Shown in pieces: positions 32,761 through 43,830 of a DNA stretch of 64,000 nucleotides (positions are counted from its first letter, which is position 1; every line of letters begins with the position of its first letter). Source of the DNA: Margaritifera margaritifera (taxonomy: Eukaryota > Mollusca > Bivalvia > Unionida > Margaritiferidae). Position numbers and translations under genes: made by a program. The notes under the pieces are model-generated. The model did not search any database. It saw only the letters and a program-made list of their open reading frames with translations, and was not told where the DNA came from. The DNA is taken from positions 992,001 to 1,056,000 of the forward strand of contig JAQPZY010001250.1 of NCBI GenBank assembly GCA_029931535.1, written 5' to 3'.

Positions 32761-33684
32761 GCTCTGGGAATATGGTCAAAAAGCGATTTATAGATTTTAC
32801 TGTATTTCATACATTTATTAATTGTAACAAATTATAAAATAAACTTCATTAAATATACTTTCTTTGATATAGACTGTCTATCCCTGAAATTTTCACATTT
32901 ATATATTAACGTCAGTCACTCCCATATCATATGGGTAAGTAAACACCAAGCAGACACTTTTTTAGCCATCTTTATAGCACATTATGATGATGGGTGGCAT
33001 CAAGCAAATTCTAGGCAACACCATTTTTATGGAAATATTGTAGTATGAAAATTTAAATGCAGGTAGGATATGTTTCAAAATTTATACTTGAAATGATTAA
33101 AATCTGTATTAAATCCACTCGTCATTTATATTATATTGCTTACAATTTTGAAATGTTTGGTAACACATAATACTGTAATTCTGATAGAATACTTTGTGAG
33201 TCTTCCAAATGGCTAAAACAAATTGTTGAAGCTTAATTTCTAATGATAGCATTTTTCCATCCTGATGAATTATTATTATTCTTCCTGACTTTGTCGCACG
33301 TAAAAACGTAATAAAGGAGAACAAACTACCTGGAAGCTACCAGTAGTGTGATTCCATCATCCATGTACAAGCTTATCATTTGATGACAATACTAATGATC
33401 ATGAAAATGTCTTGAGTGATTTGCAAACATTGGTTATTGAGCTATATAAAGAAATACAAATACTAATGCCAAGCTAGCAGCACCAAGTTACATTCAGGCC
33501 AAAACACGTAACGTTTATACATAAACTATACCTGAGGCTGTTATTAGATGTCAAACTGTTGGTACACAAACAGTAATGAATGACAGATGTACATGATATC
33601 CAATAAAATAAAAAATAAAAACAGAAACCGGGACAAAACCCATGCAGTGAAATGAAAAAGGATAGGTTGGTTTGGTTTCTTGGT
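32761..33684. other. Spacer
   Basis: AT-rich; nothing recognised on either strand. Confidence 0.5.
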
Positions 33685-33850
33685 TTTAACACACTGGCTT
33701 TATCATGCTAATGAAATGGCAGCTAAGTGCGTTTCACAAGGACACATTAAGGCAGTCACCTGGGATGAACTGGGCAGGTATTAAATCTGTGAACCTTGGA
33801 TTGTGAGTCTGACACTCTACCTACTGAGCTACTGTGGTTCCATGATTACA
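33685..33850 (-). mobile_element. tRNA-derived SINE, minus strand
   Basis: The minus strand reads GGAACCACAGTAGCTCAGTAG (an A-box-like head), then AGACTCACAATCCAAGGTTC with a valine-like CAC anticodon position, and a body that includes a run equivalent to ATTTAATACCTGCCCAG. Same family as 42930-43105. Confidence 0.75.
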
Positions 33851-34009
33851 AGCATATGAATTTAAAGTTAAATCAGTATACATCTAGGCCAACAAGTTGT
33901 TCTCCATCATTTTTTTTTTTTTACTGGTGGCGGAACAACTTGTTGGTCTACTCCAATTGGAGAGTCGGGGAAAACGTTTGGGACATAGTCGTCTCTTTAC
34001 GATGAGTCG

Positions 34010-34530
34010 CAAACTTCACCATTTCTGGTGTTTTTCAAACCGATCACTTCCATTTAGGCATTATGGGATTGTGGACTACATACAAATAAATCTGATGCAC
34101 ATACCTCCAAAACTGAAGACTGTGAGGACGCGCATTGGCAACTTCGAGGTCAATCCTACGGATAAATACCTCGAATGTATACCGGTAACCGCGATGCGAA
34201 CGACGAATCACCTAACAAGGATTGACCGAGAAGTTACGAATGCATCGAACTATTTTTTCATTTGTAACTTATCGGTCAATCCTACAGTCAATAGTAGAAA
34301 TAGTCAAGATGGTCCGAATATATTAGAGTTTCCGGCGAACAAAATGTATGATTTTTTTCTGTAAAGTACTGCGCCGACATGCATGCGCGGCATACTTTAG
34401 TCTCGCGGAAATAGCCGAGGTAAATCCGAATAGAGAACGTGAAAAACTTATGCACTTTCGAAATTGAAGACTTGACGATGGAAGTGCTCCAGTGAGCATG
34501 GGTAATTTTACGCTTTGTTAAAGTTCTATA
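34010..34530. repeat. Inverted repeat arm 1, interrupted
   Basis: 34030-34116 (AAACCGATCACTTCCATTTA, GGCATTATGGGATTGTGGAC) and 34455-34525 (GGAAGTGCTCCAGTGAGCAT) match, as inverted complement, a continuous stretch at 36605-36760. A roughly 340-bp segment (34117-34455) is present only here. Confidence 0.8.
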
Positions 34531-35850
34531 TGAACAAACAAAACAAGTAACAGTGTCCGGCATAAACTAGCGAGGTAAGAAATTATATGTTCATTTAAAT
34601 GGAAAATGTCCGATTGAAGGGAGGAGGTGGATAAATGAGCGGAAAGAAGAATTGAAGACAGGGCGTTGAATGGCTCGATTGTATGTATGTATGTATGTAT
34701 GTATGTGCCTACGGATGGGTGGATGCACAAAACTTTGCGTCCGTATTATCACCGACCAATACACACGTCCATCCATCTATATATCTATCTATCCATCCTT
34801 CTGCCTACCTATGTATGTATCTATCTGTCCACTGACATAGGAAGAGATAACAAGTTAGAAATTGAAAATCAACATAGAAATCTTAGTTATATCAAATACT
34901 ATTAGATATTCTTCGCTCTGTCGATAAAATACATATATAAAAAAGTAACTAGTTCTACTTTCACTTTCTAAATAACCTTGAAGTATCATCGACATCGCGC
35001 AAGGCGGAAGCAGTCACTAGGTTGTACTTTCATTTTCGACGACAGATGACAAATAAGGTATCAGTGTACCAATTATTTTTCCATAGACCTTAATGTTAAT
35101 GTTTGGTGAAATAAATATACCTTCTCTCCTGCTTTAGCATGCGTGTCACACACTGTCATAGAGAGCAATGTTAGATTGTCAATTTGACAAGGACAGAACC
35201 AGGTACTCCATTGCATGTAAGAGAGATAACTCTGCTGGAACTAGACAGGGGTAAGAGTTATCCAGTCACAACAGACACATTTTCAGTGATGTGTATCACA
35301 TTTTAAAAAAATCATAAAAAATACAAAAATTGTTCTACATATGAATTAACATAATCTCACATGTTGCTAAGAGACTCAACTTTTCTTAAAGCCAGACAGA
35401 AACTGCAACTCTTACATAATACACCAATCACAGCTAGTTTTGTTGTTTATTTCTGATTACAATGTTCCCTACACCTTAAGCTCCGACTCCCTGGGCTTGC
35501 GCAATTGGTGCACTGATACCATAAATGGCGAACATCACTTACTTCGGAACAAAATATCATATTGTTTTGGAGCTTAATTTTTCAATGCCCAATCATTGGA
35601 TCACATTTCTGTTACGTTTTAAACACAAGATCTGTTCCAACGAGATCACGTATACATCCCGAGTACATTTATGAATGAATTGATACATTTTTGTCCACAA
35701 AATTCAACGACATTGCTAGAATATTTTCATTCCTTTGTAAATTATATTTTCATTTTTATGTTTTAATTTATATGATAAAACAAGAGTGCAGTGCCCAAAT
35801 CTAAAATATAAATCATATGGCAGATAACAGTCTTTCCAGTTTTCAGCTAC

Positions 35851-35910
<60 letters not shown>

Positions 35911-36600
35911 GCATCATCACATACACACACATTATTATTATTAGTTTTTAAAAAACCTGTATAATAAGATTACATAGATAAATTAATGGTATGGCAATAA
36001 CACATCCCGGTTCATACTTACCAAAGAATTCTCGATGCTCATCAGAGATGGTGCCAGAATTTTTACGCTATGCTTGGAATGCTTAAGAACTGTAGTTCTT
36101 TCTTGACTTTAAGAATCTACTTTTGTATATAATTGAAATAACGAAGAGTGTCACGTAGCATTTTATATTTGCACTTTTTTTCGTGTTAATTGTTTTGTTT
36201 GTGTTTGTGTCTTTCGCGAGTTTTTACCTTTGACAAAGGGACCCGTTGATCCCTAAAGGGCTATGGCATAAAATATTAAAATGTCAAATATACGGTATGT
36301 ACAATACACACAACAACAGCAAAGAGCCAATAAGAAAATTCAGTCAACTTTCATCCCCCACATACTAAGGTAATTGTACAGTAATGAACTTCACTCTGCA
36401 CCATTGCCGCTATGTAAGCACCTCTCCAGTTTTGGGTATTATCCAAGACCAGCTCGGCGGACACGAATCTATGTTAAGCGAATATAACAATAAAGTTCCA
36501 AACACTCGGCCCCTGTACGTTTATAGTTGTGATGAATTGCTTAAGACAGTCTAATATATATCTTAATTTTAATTTGAACTAAGTAAATTTCTTCGCAAAA
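34531..36600. other. Spacer with simple repeats
   Basis: Contains (GTAT)n at 34681-34706, (CTAT)-rich sequence at 34775-34830 and (AT)n at 35855-35908. No gene is recognised. Confidence 0.5.
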
Positions 36601-36604
36601 ATGT

Positions 36605-36765
36605 GTTAATGTGTTTTTTGCAAAACATAAAATTGCCCATGCTCATTTGAGCACTTCCGTTGTCAAATCTTCAGTTTCGGAGGTCAGTAAATATTGGATG
36701 TAGTCCGCAATCCCATAATGCCTAAATGGAAGTGATCGGTTTTGAAAACACTTATAATGTTTGTA
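36605..36765. repeat. Inverted repeat arm 2
   Basis: Contains ATTGCCCATGCTCATTTGAG, GTCCGCAATCCCATAATGCC and TAAATGGAAGTGATCGGTTT, the inverted complement of the two parts of arm 1 about 2.1-2.7 kb upstream. Confidence 0.8.
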
Positions 36766-36769
36766 ATGA

Positions 36770-37335
36770 ACTTTGACTGTGACCTTTATGATGATGTAAG
36801 CTACTGGGCAGATGTGGAAAGAAAAGTTTCATGGCTTTGTTGTAAAGGGTATTAGCGCAGATGGGGGTGGGTTGGGCGGAAATGGATTAGTGACCTTGAC
36901 CGTAAGAATTGATTTTAACTGGAGTATATAATATGACATCAAATTGCGAAAATATGTGTACCAAGGTGTACCCCTGAAATTCACAAAGCTCTTGGACTAT
37001 AGAGTAGCAACAAACAAAAAGAATTAAAATGTTTGACCTATGACCTTGACATTGAAGATAGGACCCCAAATGTCATATTCAACACACCTTCTAGTGATGA
37101 TATTTAAAGAAGCAAAGTTTAATCTATTGATCTCCAAGAAGCCTAAAGTTATATAGCGATAAAGAAAGTGAGACAGAAAATTGATTATATTGATCTATGA
37201 CCTTGACCTTAAAGACAGGACCCCCTCCCCGATGTTTTCCATGACACACCTCCTCCTGATTATATATAAGTAAACTAAGTATCATCCGTCCATCTAAAAC
37301 GTCTTTCAAATTATAGAATGGCAGCGAAAGTGTGA
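36770..37335. repeat. Tandem/dispersed repeat with TGACCTTGA motifs
   Basis: Successive units begin GTGACCTTGACCGTAAG (36891), TATGACCTTGACATTG (37040) and TATGACCTTGACCTTAAAG (37197). They share AGATAGGACCCC or AGACAGGACCCC, CACACCT-CT-CTGAT and a GTGACGGACGGGCTGAA end. From memory this resembles an abundant bivalve repeat. Confidence 0.7.
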
Positions 37336-38202
37336 CGGACGGGCTGAAACGCGAATACTATCCAGGGTCTTTTCTAGGACGCGCGATTGCGGGACTCGTG
37401 CTTATTTCTAAAACATTGTGCTAAGAAATGAACTGAATAAAAATCACGCATATTTTCAAACCCTACCTTACTTTCTTAATTAAATCCCTCCTATATTCAG
37501 AAATTTCTCCCCTTTTTTATGAATGGAGGAGGTAATTTCCCCTCTACATTTTCAGTTCTAGAATCGACCCTGATTATGCCTGCCGCAGTAATTTATTTGC
37601 ATTTTTGCAATGTTATATTTTTTTAAAAAATATACGTTATGTATAGATAAAATACTAGTAAACTTAGATGTTAAATCAGGAGATCGCATCATGGTCCATA
37701 TGTTATCTCAAATTATTTCTTCGATGTACGAAATTTGCGCATCCAAACAGATTTTGCTGCCGCTTCTCTGCTACTGCTTTAAGATAAAATATTTCTTCTC
37801 TCTTCTCATGATGAATACAGTAATCGACCTTTTAGTAAACCACATCTAGATGTCATCAGCAATACTCAAACTTAAGTGTAGTTGAAAGTAAAAGCCCAAA
37901 CGAACTGACCTCTTATTCTTTAAATTATTTCGACTATTGCCCATGAAAGCTCATGCTGCCCTTTGATGTTCCTGCCATGCAATTTTCACTAAATTTCATT
38001 CAAAAATAATGTGACTGAGTAGTGGTTTCCAGGTAGAGAGAAACAGGACAAAAATCAATCCTCCAACACAGTTGGGCAGTATGACTTAAAATATCCGTCG
38101 ACTGGATAAATTAATTTGACAACAAAATATAGCTTGAAGAACTTTCCTTTATCTGCAGTATATGAATAAGAATAATTGGCGACATAATGATGCACTTTTG
38201 TC
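37336..38202. other. Upstream region of the Kelch gene
   Basis: No exon is recognised. The promoter and any 5' untranslated exon of the BTB-Kelch gene probably lie between here and 38782, but no TATA box or initiator can be placed. Confidence 0.4.
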
Positions 38203-38210
38203 ATTACAAT

Positions 38211-38430
38211 CAGTGGCGGCGCGACGAGGGAGGGGGAGGCAATTGTCTCCAGCGCCAGGCTGGGTAGGGGGCGGGGCGCTGTCGGGAGCTTTTTTGTTGT
38301 TGTTGTTGGTTTAGCTGTAGATGGGGGGTTGGAGGTTGGCAACTGACATAAAAACTGTTCTATGTGACAAAGTGGGGACGCCAATAAAGAACATTGCCCC
38401 CAGGCGCCTCGAACCCTCGCACCGCCACTT
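38211..38430. mobile_element. hAT-type MITE with 8-bp target duplication
   Basis: A 220-bp GC-rich element flanked by exact ATTACAAT copies (38203-38210 and 38431-38438). Ends CAGTGGCGGCGCGACGAGGG and CCCTCGCACCGCCACTT are imperfect inverted complements. Octamer duplications are characteristic of hAT elements. A second copy lies at 26036-26253. Confidence 0.93.
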
Positions 38431-38784
38431 ATTACAATACCAAGCCGACACTCATGATTTAAAGCACAGGGGATGTCAAACTTCAAATTTGCTAGTTATA
38501 ATAGTATACACTTGTACTACGCGCTTAGTGTCCACGCTTGCATTATTCTTTGAGTCATTACCTTTTTATCTTAGAAAATGAACCAAACACGACAATAAGT
38601 TGGAAATACTAATTAGGATAGAGCATGTAAGCATGCTCGTATGGTCATCATGCAAATCAGATTTTGACAGGTGTCTCAAGTTGAAAAGATAGTTATGAAT
38701 TAAATGGAACATGGCATAAAATGTTCATTTTGTGACAAGAGCGACAGAAATAAAATGTGTTTCATTGAATTCACCATTTTAGGT

Positions 38785-38961
38785 ATGGCTTGGCGGGAAC
38801 AATACAGTGCAGATTTGGCATCGCGGCTTCTAAATTTCCGATGCAGCCAGCTCTACACTGACGTGGAGGTGAAGGTGGGGGAGAAAGTGTTCTACTGTCA
38901 CCGAGTCATACTCTGCGCCATGTCTGAATATTTCGACACCATGCTGCAGAGTCCGATGATG
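38785..38961 (+). CDS. KLHL-like coding exon 1
   Basis: 59 codons from MAWREQY to SPMM. The donor is GTCAGT at 38962, a weaker than usual site. Most of the BTB N-terminal half is here. Confidence 0.85.
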
Positions 38962-39030
38962 GTCAGTACATTTTAATTGCCGCAAGATAGGTTCCGGTAT
39001 CGGGAGTGTGCGTGTGTGTGTCTCTCTCTC

Positions 39031-39068
<38 letters not shown>

Positions 39069-41208
39069 CTTTGAAAGTTAATAATCAGACACATTAGACA
39101 TATGCAGTAACAAAGGGGCTTTAGTAGGCATTACAGAATACCACACAGACAGACCTAGATCCAGCATAGGGCTTTTGGCTTTAAGCCCCACCGATTCGGC
39201 TGTCATTTTTAAACTTGATTTTACCACATATATTAGGTTTACACAACCCACAAGTCCCACCAGTCAGGCTTGGTCTGGATCGATGGTTGACACGCGTACA
39301 ATTGAAAAAAGAATTTGTGTGCGACTGGAGATCAAGTTTCCAACGTTTCATGGCATAAAAGGGACGAGTATATCCTGAAAGAGTTGTATTAGTGGTATGC
39401 ATGTATATGCAGAACTGTACGTATAATTATATTATCATTGTGGCCTATATTTATTGTTCTGCTATAGGAATTGCTTAAGGATGTCACAAACCAGAATTAA
39501 CCTTGTCTGTGAATTAGCTACAGGGAACGTCGGTTCTGTAAATTCGCTTGTCCTACTTTTCTAATTTAGAATAAAGTACACATATTTCATCTGACATCTA
39601 TTACAAGCCCTAAATGTACAAACACGGCATTAAATCTTAGTTACAGATATATTACAAAGCAATTTCTGGTAATACTGTCACTAATTTCAGGAGTCCGAGA
39701 GTGGAATGATCACCCTGCAAGATGATGAGGATGTGGTAGAGGCTGTTCTCAATTTCATCTACACTGGTGACAGAGTTGTTACAGAACTAAACGTCTACAA
39801 GCTCTTAGATGCAGCTCAGTGCTACATGCTCCCATCACTGTCCCTACAGTGTCAGGAATTCCTGACAAGTGGTATTACAAAGGAGAATTGTGTTGGGATC
39901 TGGAAAGTGGCTGGTCTACATGGCTGCCGCGATGTTGCCGACAAGGCATGGTACGAAATCCTCAAAAATTTTTCAGGCATCTTTGAAAATGAAGATTTTT
40001 CACAGCTTTCATTTGAAGATTTGAAACAGATTCTAGAAGATCCATTGTTAAATTGTCCCGAGGACCATCTGAAGTGCAAGGCAGTGGTTCGCTGGTTGGA
40101 GGCAGACATTGACGAAAGGCATATACATATCTTTGATTTGTTCATGCATTTGCTAAAGTTAAAGCTAACATTCAAAACTATTAATGAAGAAGTTCAAGGT
40201 AGTCAACACCTTGCCGGAATGACAGTTTGCCAAAAGCATTTGGAATCAGTCAAAAAAATTACATTCATGGCACTGGTCCCATCTCCAGTTGATGAGTATG
40301 ATCAGTGTTTTATAATGATTGGTGGGAAAGAGACTGGCATAAACAAGAACATCACCTGCTTCAGTTTTAAGGATCGAAGATGGCTTGAACTTCCATCTTT
40401 GACAAAAGATCCGGGATTCTTCTTTGCCGTATGTTCATTGAATGATCTCCTCTTTCTCAGCGGTGGAAGTGCTGAACGAGACAAGTTTCTCTGCTTCAGT
40501 GGAACTCGAGGTGAATGGAAGCCGTATCCGGCTTTGATAGAGGAAAGGCAAAGGCACTGCATGCAAGCAGTTGGAGGAGGGATCTACATACTTGGCGGAC
40601 ATTCAGGTGTAGATGACTCTACAGCTATGTGGGAAGTAGATAGGTTTGACACTGAACGGGAGAGATGGGACCAAGTAGGGCAATTGGCTGTCCCAGTCCA
40701 TTCCCCATCCGTGGCAGTTCTCGATACCAATATTTTTCTCTTTGGTGGACGAAGCATGCTAGAAACAAAAACAAATAGAGGACCATCAAATATTATCCAG
40801 ATGTTTAACACAGAGAAAAGATATGGTTTTAAACTAGATGCAAAGCTCCCAATTGCAACGAAAGGTCCAACCTTAGGGGCAGTGACAATCCAGAATACAA
40901 TAGTGTTGATCACGTTTATGTCAGGAAAAGGTGTTTCCTTTTCGTTTGATGGGCGTTCAACTCCAAAAGAGATGGGGGATGTGGAACATTGTCCAAAGAA
41001 GGAATACGGGATAGCAAAGTATGACAACAAGGTCCTGTTAGTTGGAGGGGAATCAGAGGAGATGAGGACATTAAAGTCAATGGTCCTTTACAATCCAGAG
41101 GGTGGTTGTAGCATTGAATTACCAGAAAAGCTGCATTTTGAAGCCAAAAATTTTGGTCATGCTACAATGTACATTCGTAAAAGTTTGTTGAGACCTGATG
41201 TTGCTTGA
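38785..41208 (+). CDS. BTB-BACK-Kelch protein (KLHL-like), complete
   Basis: Two coding exons (38785-38961 and 39691-41208) join in frame to 564 residues, close to the usual 570-620 of KLHL proteins. BTB spans roughly residues 1-115, with YTDVEVKVGEKVFYCHRVIL and MSEYFDTML. BACK spans about 118-225, with GITKENCVGIWKVAGLHGCR. The C-terminal half is a Kelch propeller with double glycines near residues 269, 314, 359, 409 and 509; the blade expected near 465 reads LITFMS and lacks the pair. Such proteins are substrate adaptors of Cullin-3 ubiquitin ligases: BTB and BACK bind Cul3, and Kelch recruits the substrate. The start ATG follows an acceptor-like TTTTAG, suggesting an upstream untranslated exon. 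The subfamily cannot be assigned from sequence reading. Confidence 0.93.
39010..39070. repeat. GT/CT/AT microsatellite in the Kelch intron
   Basis: Alternating (TG)n, (TC)n, (TA)n and (TG)n runs just downstream of the exon 1 donor. Confidence 0.9.
39691..41208 (+). CDS. KLHL-like coding exon 2
   Basis: Acceptor CTAATTTCAG, phase 0, begins ESESGMITLQD. 505 codons carry the rest of BTB, BACK and the whole Kelch domain, then the stop. A single long exon of this kind is common in KLHL genes. Confidence 0.95.
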   Translation, partial: ESESGMITLQDDEDVVEAVLNFIYTGDRVVTELNVYKLLDAAQCYMLPSLSLQCQEFLTSGITKENCVGIWKVAGLHGCRDVADKAWYEILKNFSGIFENEDFSQLSFEDLKQILEDPLLNCPEDHLKCKAVVRWLEADIDERHIHIFDLFMHLLKLKLTFKTINEEVQGSQHLAGMTVCQKHLESVKKITFMALVPSPVDEYDQCFIMIGGKETGINKNITCFSFKDRRWLELPSLTKDPGFFFAVCSLNDLLFLSGGSAERDKFLCFSGTRGEWKPYPALIEERQRHCMQAVGGGIYILGGHSGVDDSTAMWEVDRFDTERERWDQVGQLAVPVHSPSVAVLDTNIFLFGGRSMLETKTNRGPSNIIQMFNTEKRYGFKLDAKLPIATKGPTLGAVTIQNTIVLITFMSGKGVSFSFDGRSTPKEMGDVEHCPKKEYGIAKYDNKVLLVGGESEEMRTLKSMVLYNPEGGCSIELPEKLHFEAKNFGHATMYIRKSLLRPDVA

Positions 41209-41309
41209 AGCCAGTGTATACCGCGAGAACAAATTAGAACCTAGACTTCTTTTTGATATTATCAGTCAAGGAAATACTGTCAGATGGTAAATTCACTCCA
41301 TCCACTTTG

Positions 41310-41315
41310 AATAAA
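41310..41315 (+). terminator. Possible poly(A) signal of the Kelch gene
   Basis: AATAAA about 100 bp after the stop codon. A second AATAAA lies at about 41731. Which one is used cannot be told. Confidence 0.4.
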
Positions 41316-41689
41316 TTTGTGAGCTGGGATAAGGTTTGCAAAGTTTCTATCTATAAATTTATTCCAAGTTGAAGAATGTTGATTATTTCACCATTTAAGT
41401 TTGATTACCCAGTAATACTTCTGGTCAGCTGTTTCTATTAATGATTTCAACATTGCTTAGAAGTTACAAGATTTTTCAAATAACAGCCCAGGCATTTGAA
41501 TTAGCACAAGGGTTGACAGTCATTTGCGACATACTCCAAGGGATGTGACTTGCCAGTATGAAAATTGTCAATTAAAGTGGACAAGTAGAAAAGTTAGGGT
41601 CTTTTCAAGTTTTGTGACTTACGTTTTTCTTCCTGGAGTATTTAGCCATTAATGTAAAAATAGATATTATGAAAAATCATCACTTGAGC

Positions 41690-42490
41690 CTCACTAATTT
41701 TTTTAATTCAGTGAATGATTAATATTCACGAAATAAAAACTGTGAATTAATTATGGACTAATTGTAGCATGTATGTCACCATGCATTATTGTATATATTG
41801 CTTGAAAAATTATGTTTGAATACATTAAGTTCTCCATAAAATTGAAATAATTTTAATTTGTGGAATGTTGTGATTCTCTGTGATAAATCAATAAGGATGA
41901 ACCAGGTAGAGAGAAGACTATTAGTCCGGAGATATAATAAACACTTTAGAACATTAGGTAAGACTTTTAAGGCTGACATTTCTGTCTTGTATTTGATTAT
42001 GGCCCTGTCTGTACAGTCTATGTACAGGCCCACCTGTTGGTCAAATCTTTGCATATTCAACATTCCAATGAATCACTGACCGTTAAAAATGTTGTTTGGC
42101 TACTGTAAGGTGAGTCTCACACAGTGGTACCTCAAACTATATACAGTACCAGATACAAGTTTCATAGTCATGGCTATTTATGTGAGTAATAAATGTCTTT
42201 TATGAAACAACATTTTTAGCCTCACTAATTTTTTGTGAATTCAGTGAATGCTGCATAAAGTTTTGGAAATGCTGGACTAAATATACCCAACTATGCATCA
42301 AAGTATTTTCTTTAAAAAAACAAAACAATTAAAATACCTAAAGTTTGAAATAAATTTTTGTGAATTTTAATTGTGAAAATGTTGTGATTCTCTGTAGTCA
42401 AGCTGTAAAAACAGGCCAGACAGACAGAAGGCCATCAGTCCACAGATATAAAAACTAAATTTCATGTAATTATCAGGCAACTATAGTGAA
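41690..42490. repeat. Diverged tandem duplication downstream of the Kelch gene
   Basis: CCTCACTAATTTTTT with ATTCAGTGAATG occurs at about 41691 and 42222. ATGTTGTGATTCTCTGT occurs at about 41864 and 42380, followed in both by AGTCC-AGATATAA. The spacing is about 520 bp. Confidence 0.75.
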
Positions 42491-42929
42491 TATTTGATAG
42501 CCTGTTTTTTAAAAATGATTTTTAACTTTTTAGAAACTTTAATTGCAAACTAACAAGAAGTAAAACTGTTTGCTGACAAGCTGCTGCAAAGGTTATGAAC
42601 AGTTTAGAAGAATACAGTTGATTAATATTTTCAAGACAGGCACTTCATGTCCCGGAAGCTCCATAATCTTGAAACTCCATCAGAGCACAGAAACTAAAGT
42701 CAGATCTTAAACTCCAAAATTATTTAGTTTTTGATTGGTTGGTTGCTGTTTAAAGATACATCAGCACATTAAAGACTATTTAGTGCAGATGCAATGGGAG
42801 TAAAGTGCCTTACCCAGAGACATACCTTGGCGTCCAACTTGGACTGATCTGGATGGGATGAAAAGTATATATAGAGTCTCTAGACATCATTGGAATTTGT
42901 CATGTATGTAGATTGGTTTTGATTTTGTT

Positions 42930-43105
42930 GGTTATAATGGTACTTTTAACACCGTATTGGCTACAACTTGCCATGGAAATGGGAGCTAGGTGCTTTTCCC
43001 AATTGCAAACAGAGGCAGGCAAACTGGGTTGGCCTGGGTGGGTATCGAACCTGCGACACTTGGATTATGAGTCCGATCTTCAACCAACTGACCTACTGCG
43101 GCTCC
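42930..43105 (-). mobile_element. tRNA-Met-like SINE, minus strand
   Basis: The minus strand reads GGGAGCCGCAGTAGGTCAGT, then GGACTCATAATCC, a CAT anticodon loop like elongator tRNA-Met, then the B box GCAGGTTCGATACC. The body ends in GTGTTAAAAGTACCAT. Confidence 0.85.
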
Positions 43106-43237
43106 CTATATGTGTGTAGAGATGCTAAAAATAAGATAATGTACAAATTTCTAACCTTACTCTAAACAAAGTAACAGAAGATTAATTTCTTTTCACTTGG
43201 AGCATGATTTCATCTTTGTGCTCAGTTTTATGACAAT

Positions 43238-43500
43238 GGAACCTGTACTTGGTGATGGAACAGTCATTCAGTACAATAAAACACAATATGGAACCTGTAC
43301 CTGATGATATCCTGGCCATTCAGTGCAATCAAAGAACAATATGAAACCTGTACTTGATGACGGTGTATCCATTCAGTACAATCAATGAACAATATAGAAC
43401 CTTTACTTGATGATTGCTTAGCCATTCAGTATAATCAAGACACAATATGGAACCTGTACTTGATGATGGCCTGGCCATTCAGTACAATCAATGAACAACA
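43238..43500. repeat. 53-bp tandem repeat, five copies
   Basis: Each unit begins GGAACCTGTACTTGATGATG (with variants) and contains CCATTCAGTACAATCAA. Divergence between units is moderate. Confidence 0.9.
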
Positions 43501-43664
43501 AACTAAGCCCATCTGTCAGTCATACCTTTACATCTTTGTCATTCCAATGATCTGCTGACCAATACAAAGGCTGGCTGGTTGTCAGGTAACACACATTCAC
43601 ATCTGCACTTTAATCTTGCAGGAGTTTGCATGTTGAACAATCTGACACCATTGTACTTTTAACA

Positions 43665-43830
43665 CCATACAATGACACAGTGACTCAGAGGTCAAGGAGT
43701 TGAACTCCTGACCAGAAGGATCCAGGTTCAATTCCCATGCACTATCTAATCAGCCCATATAGACTGCTGTGGTGTGCCTTTGAGCAAGGCACCTTACTCA
43801 TCTTGGCATGATATTGTCTTCATCTGTTGC
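43665..43830 (+). mobile_element. tRNA-derived SINE, plus strand
   Basis: The head ACACAGTGACTCAGAGGTCA and B box CCAGGTTCAATTCCC are followed by GTGTGCCTTTGAGCAAGGCA, a core motif seen in several animal SINE families. Confidence 0.8.

Noticed and set aside
33685..33850. Functional tRNA gene on the minus strand
   Set aside because: The tRNA-like head lacks a proper 3' half and acceptor stem and continues into a SINE body.
38055..38581. Overlapping frames of 86 and 143 codons upstream of the Kelch gene
   Set aside because: They lie across the GC-rich hAT MITE at 38211-38430, which explains both.
39852..41030. Minus-strand frames of 86-148 codons
   Set aside because: Antisense shadows of the BTB-Kelch coding exon.
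42930..43105. Functional tRNA-Met gene
   Set aside because: Anticodon loop and B box are recognisable, but the cloverleaf is incomplete and the sequence continues into a SINE body shared with 33685-33850.
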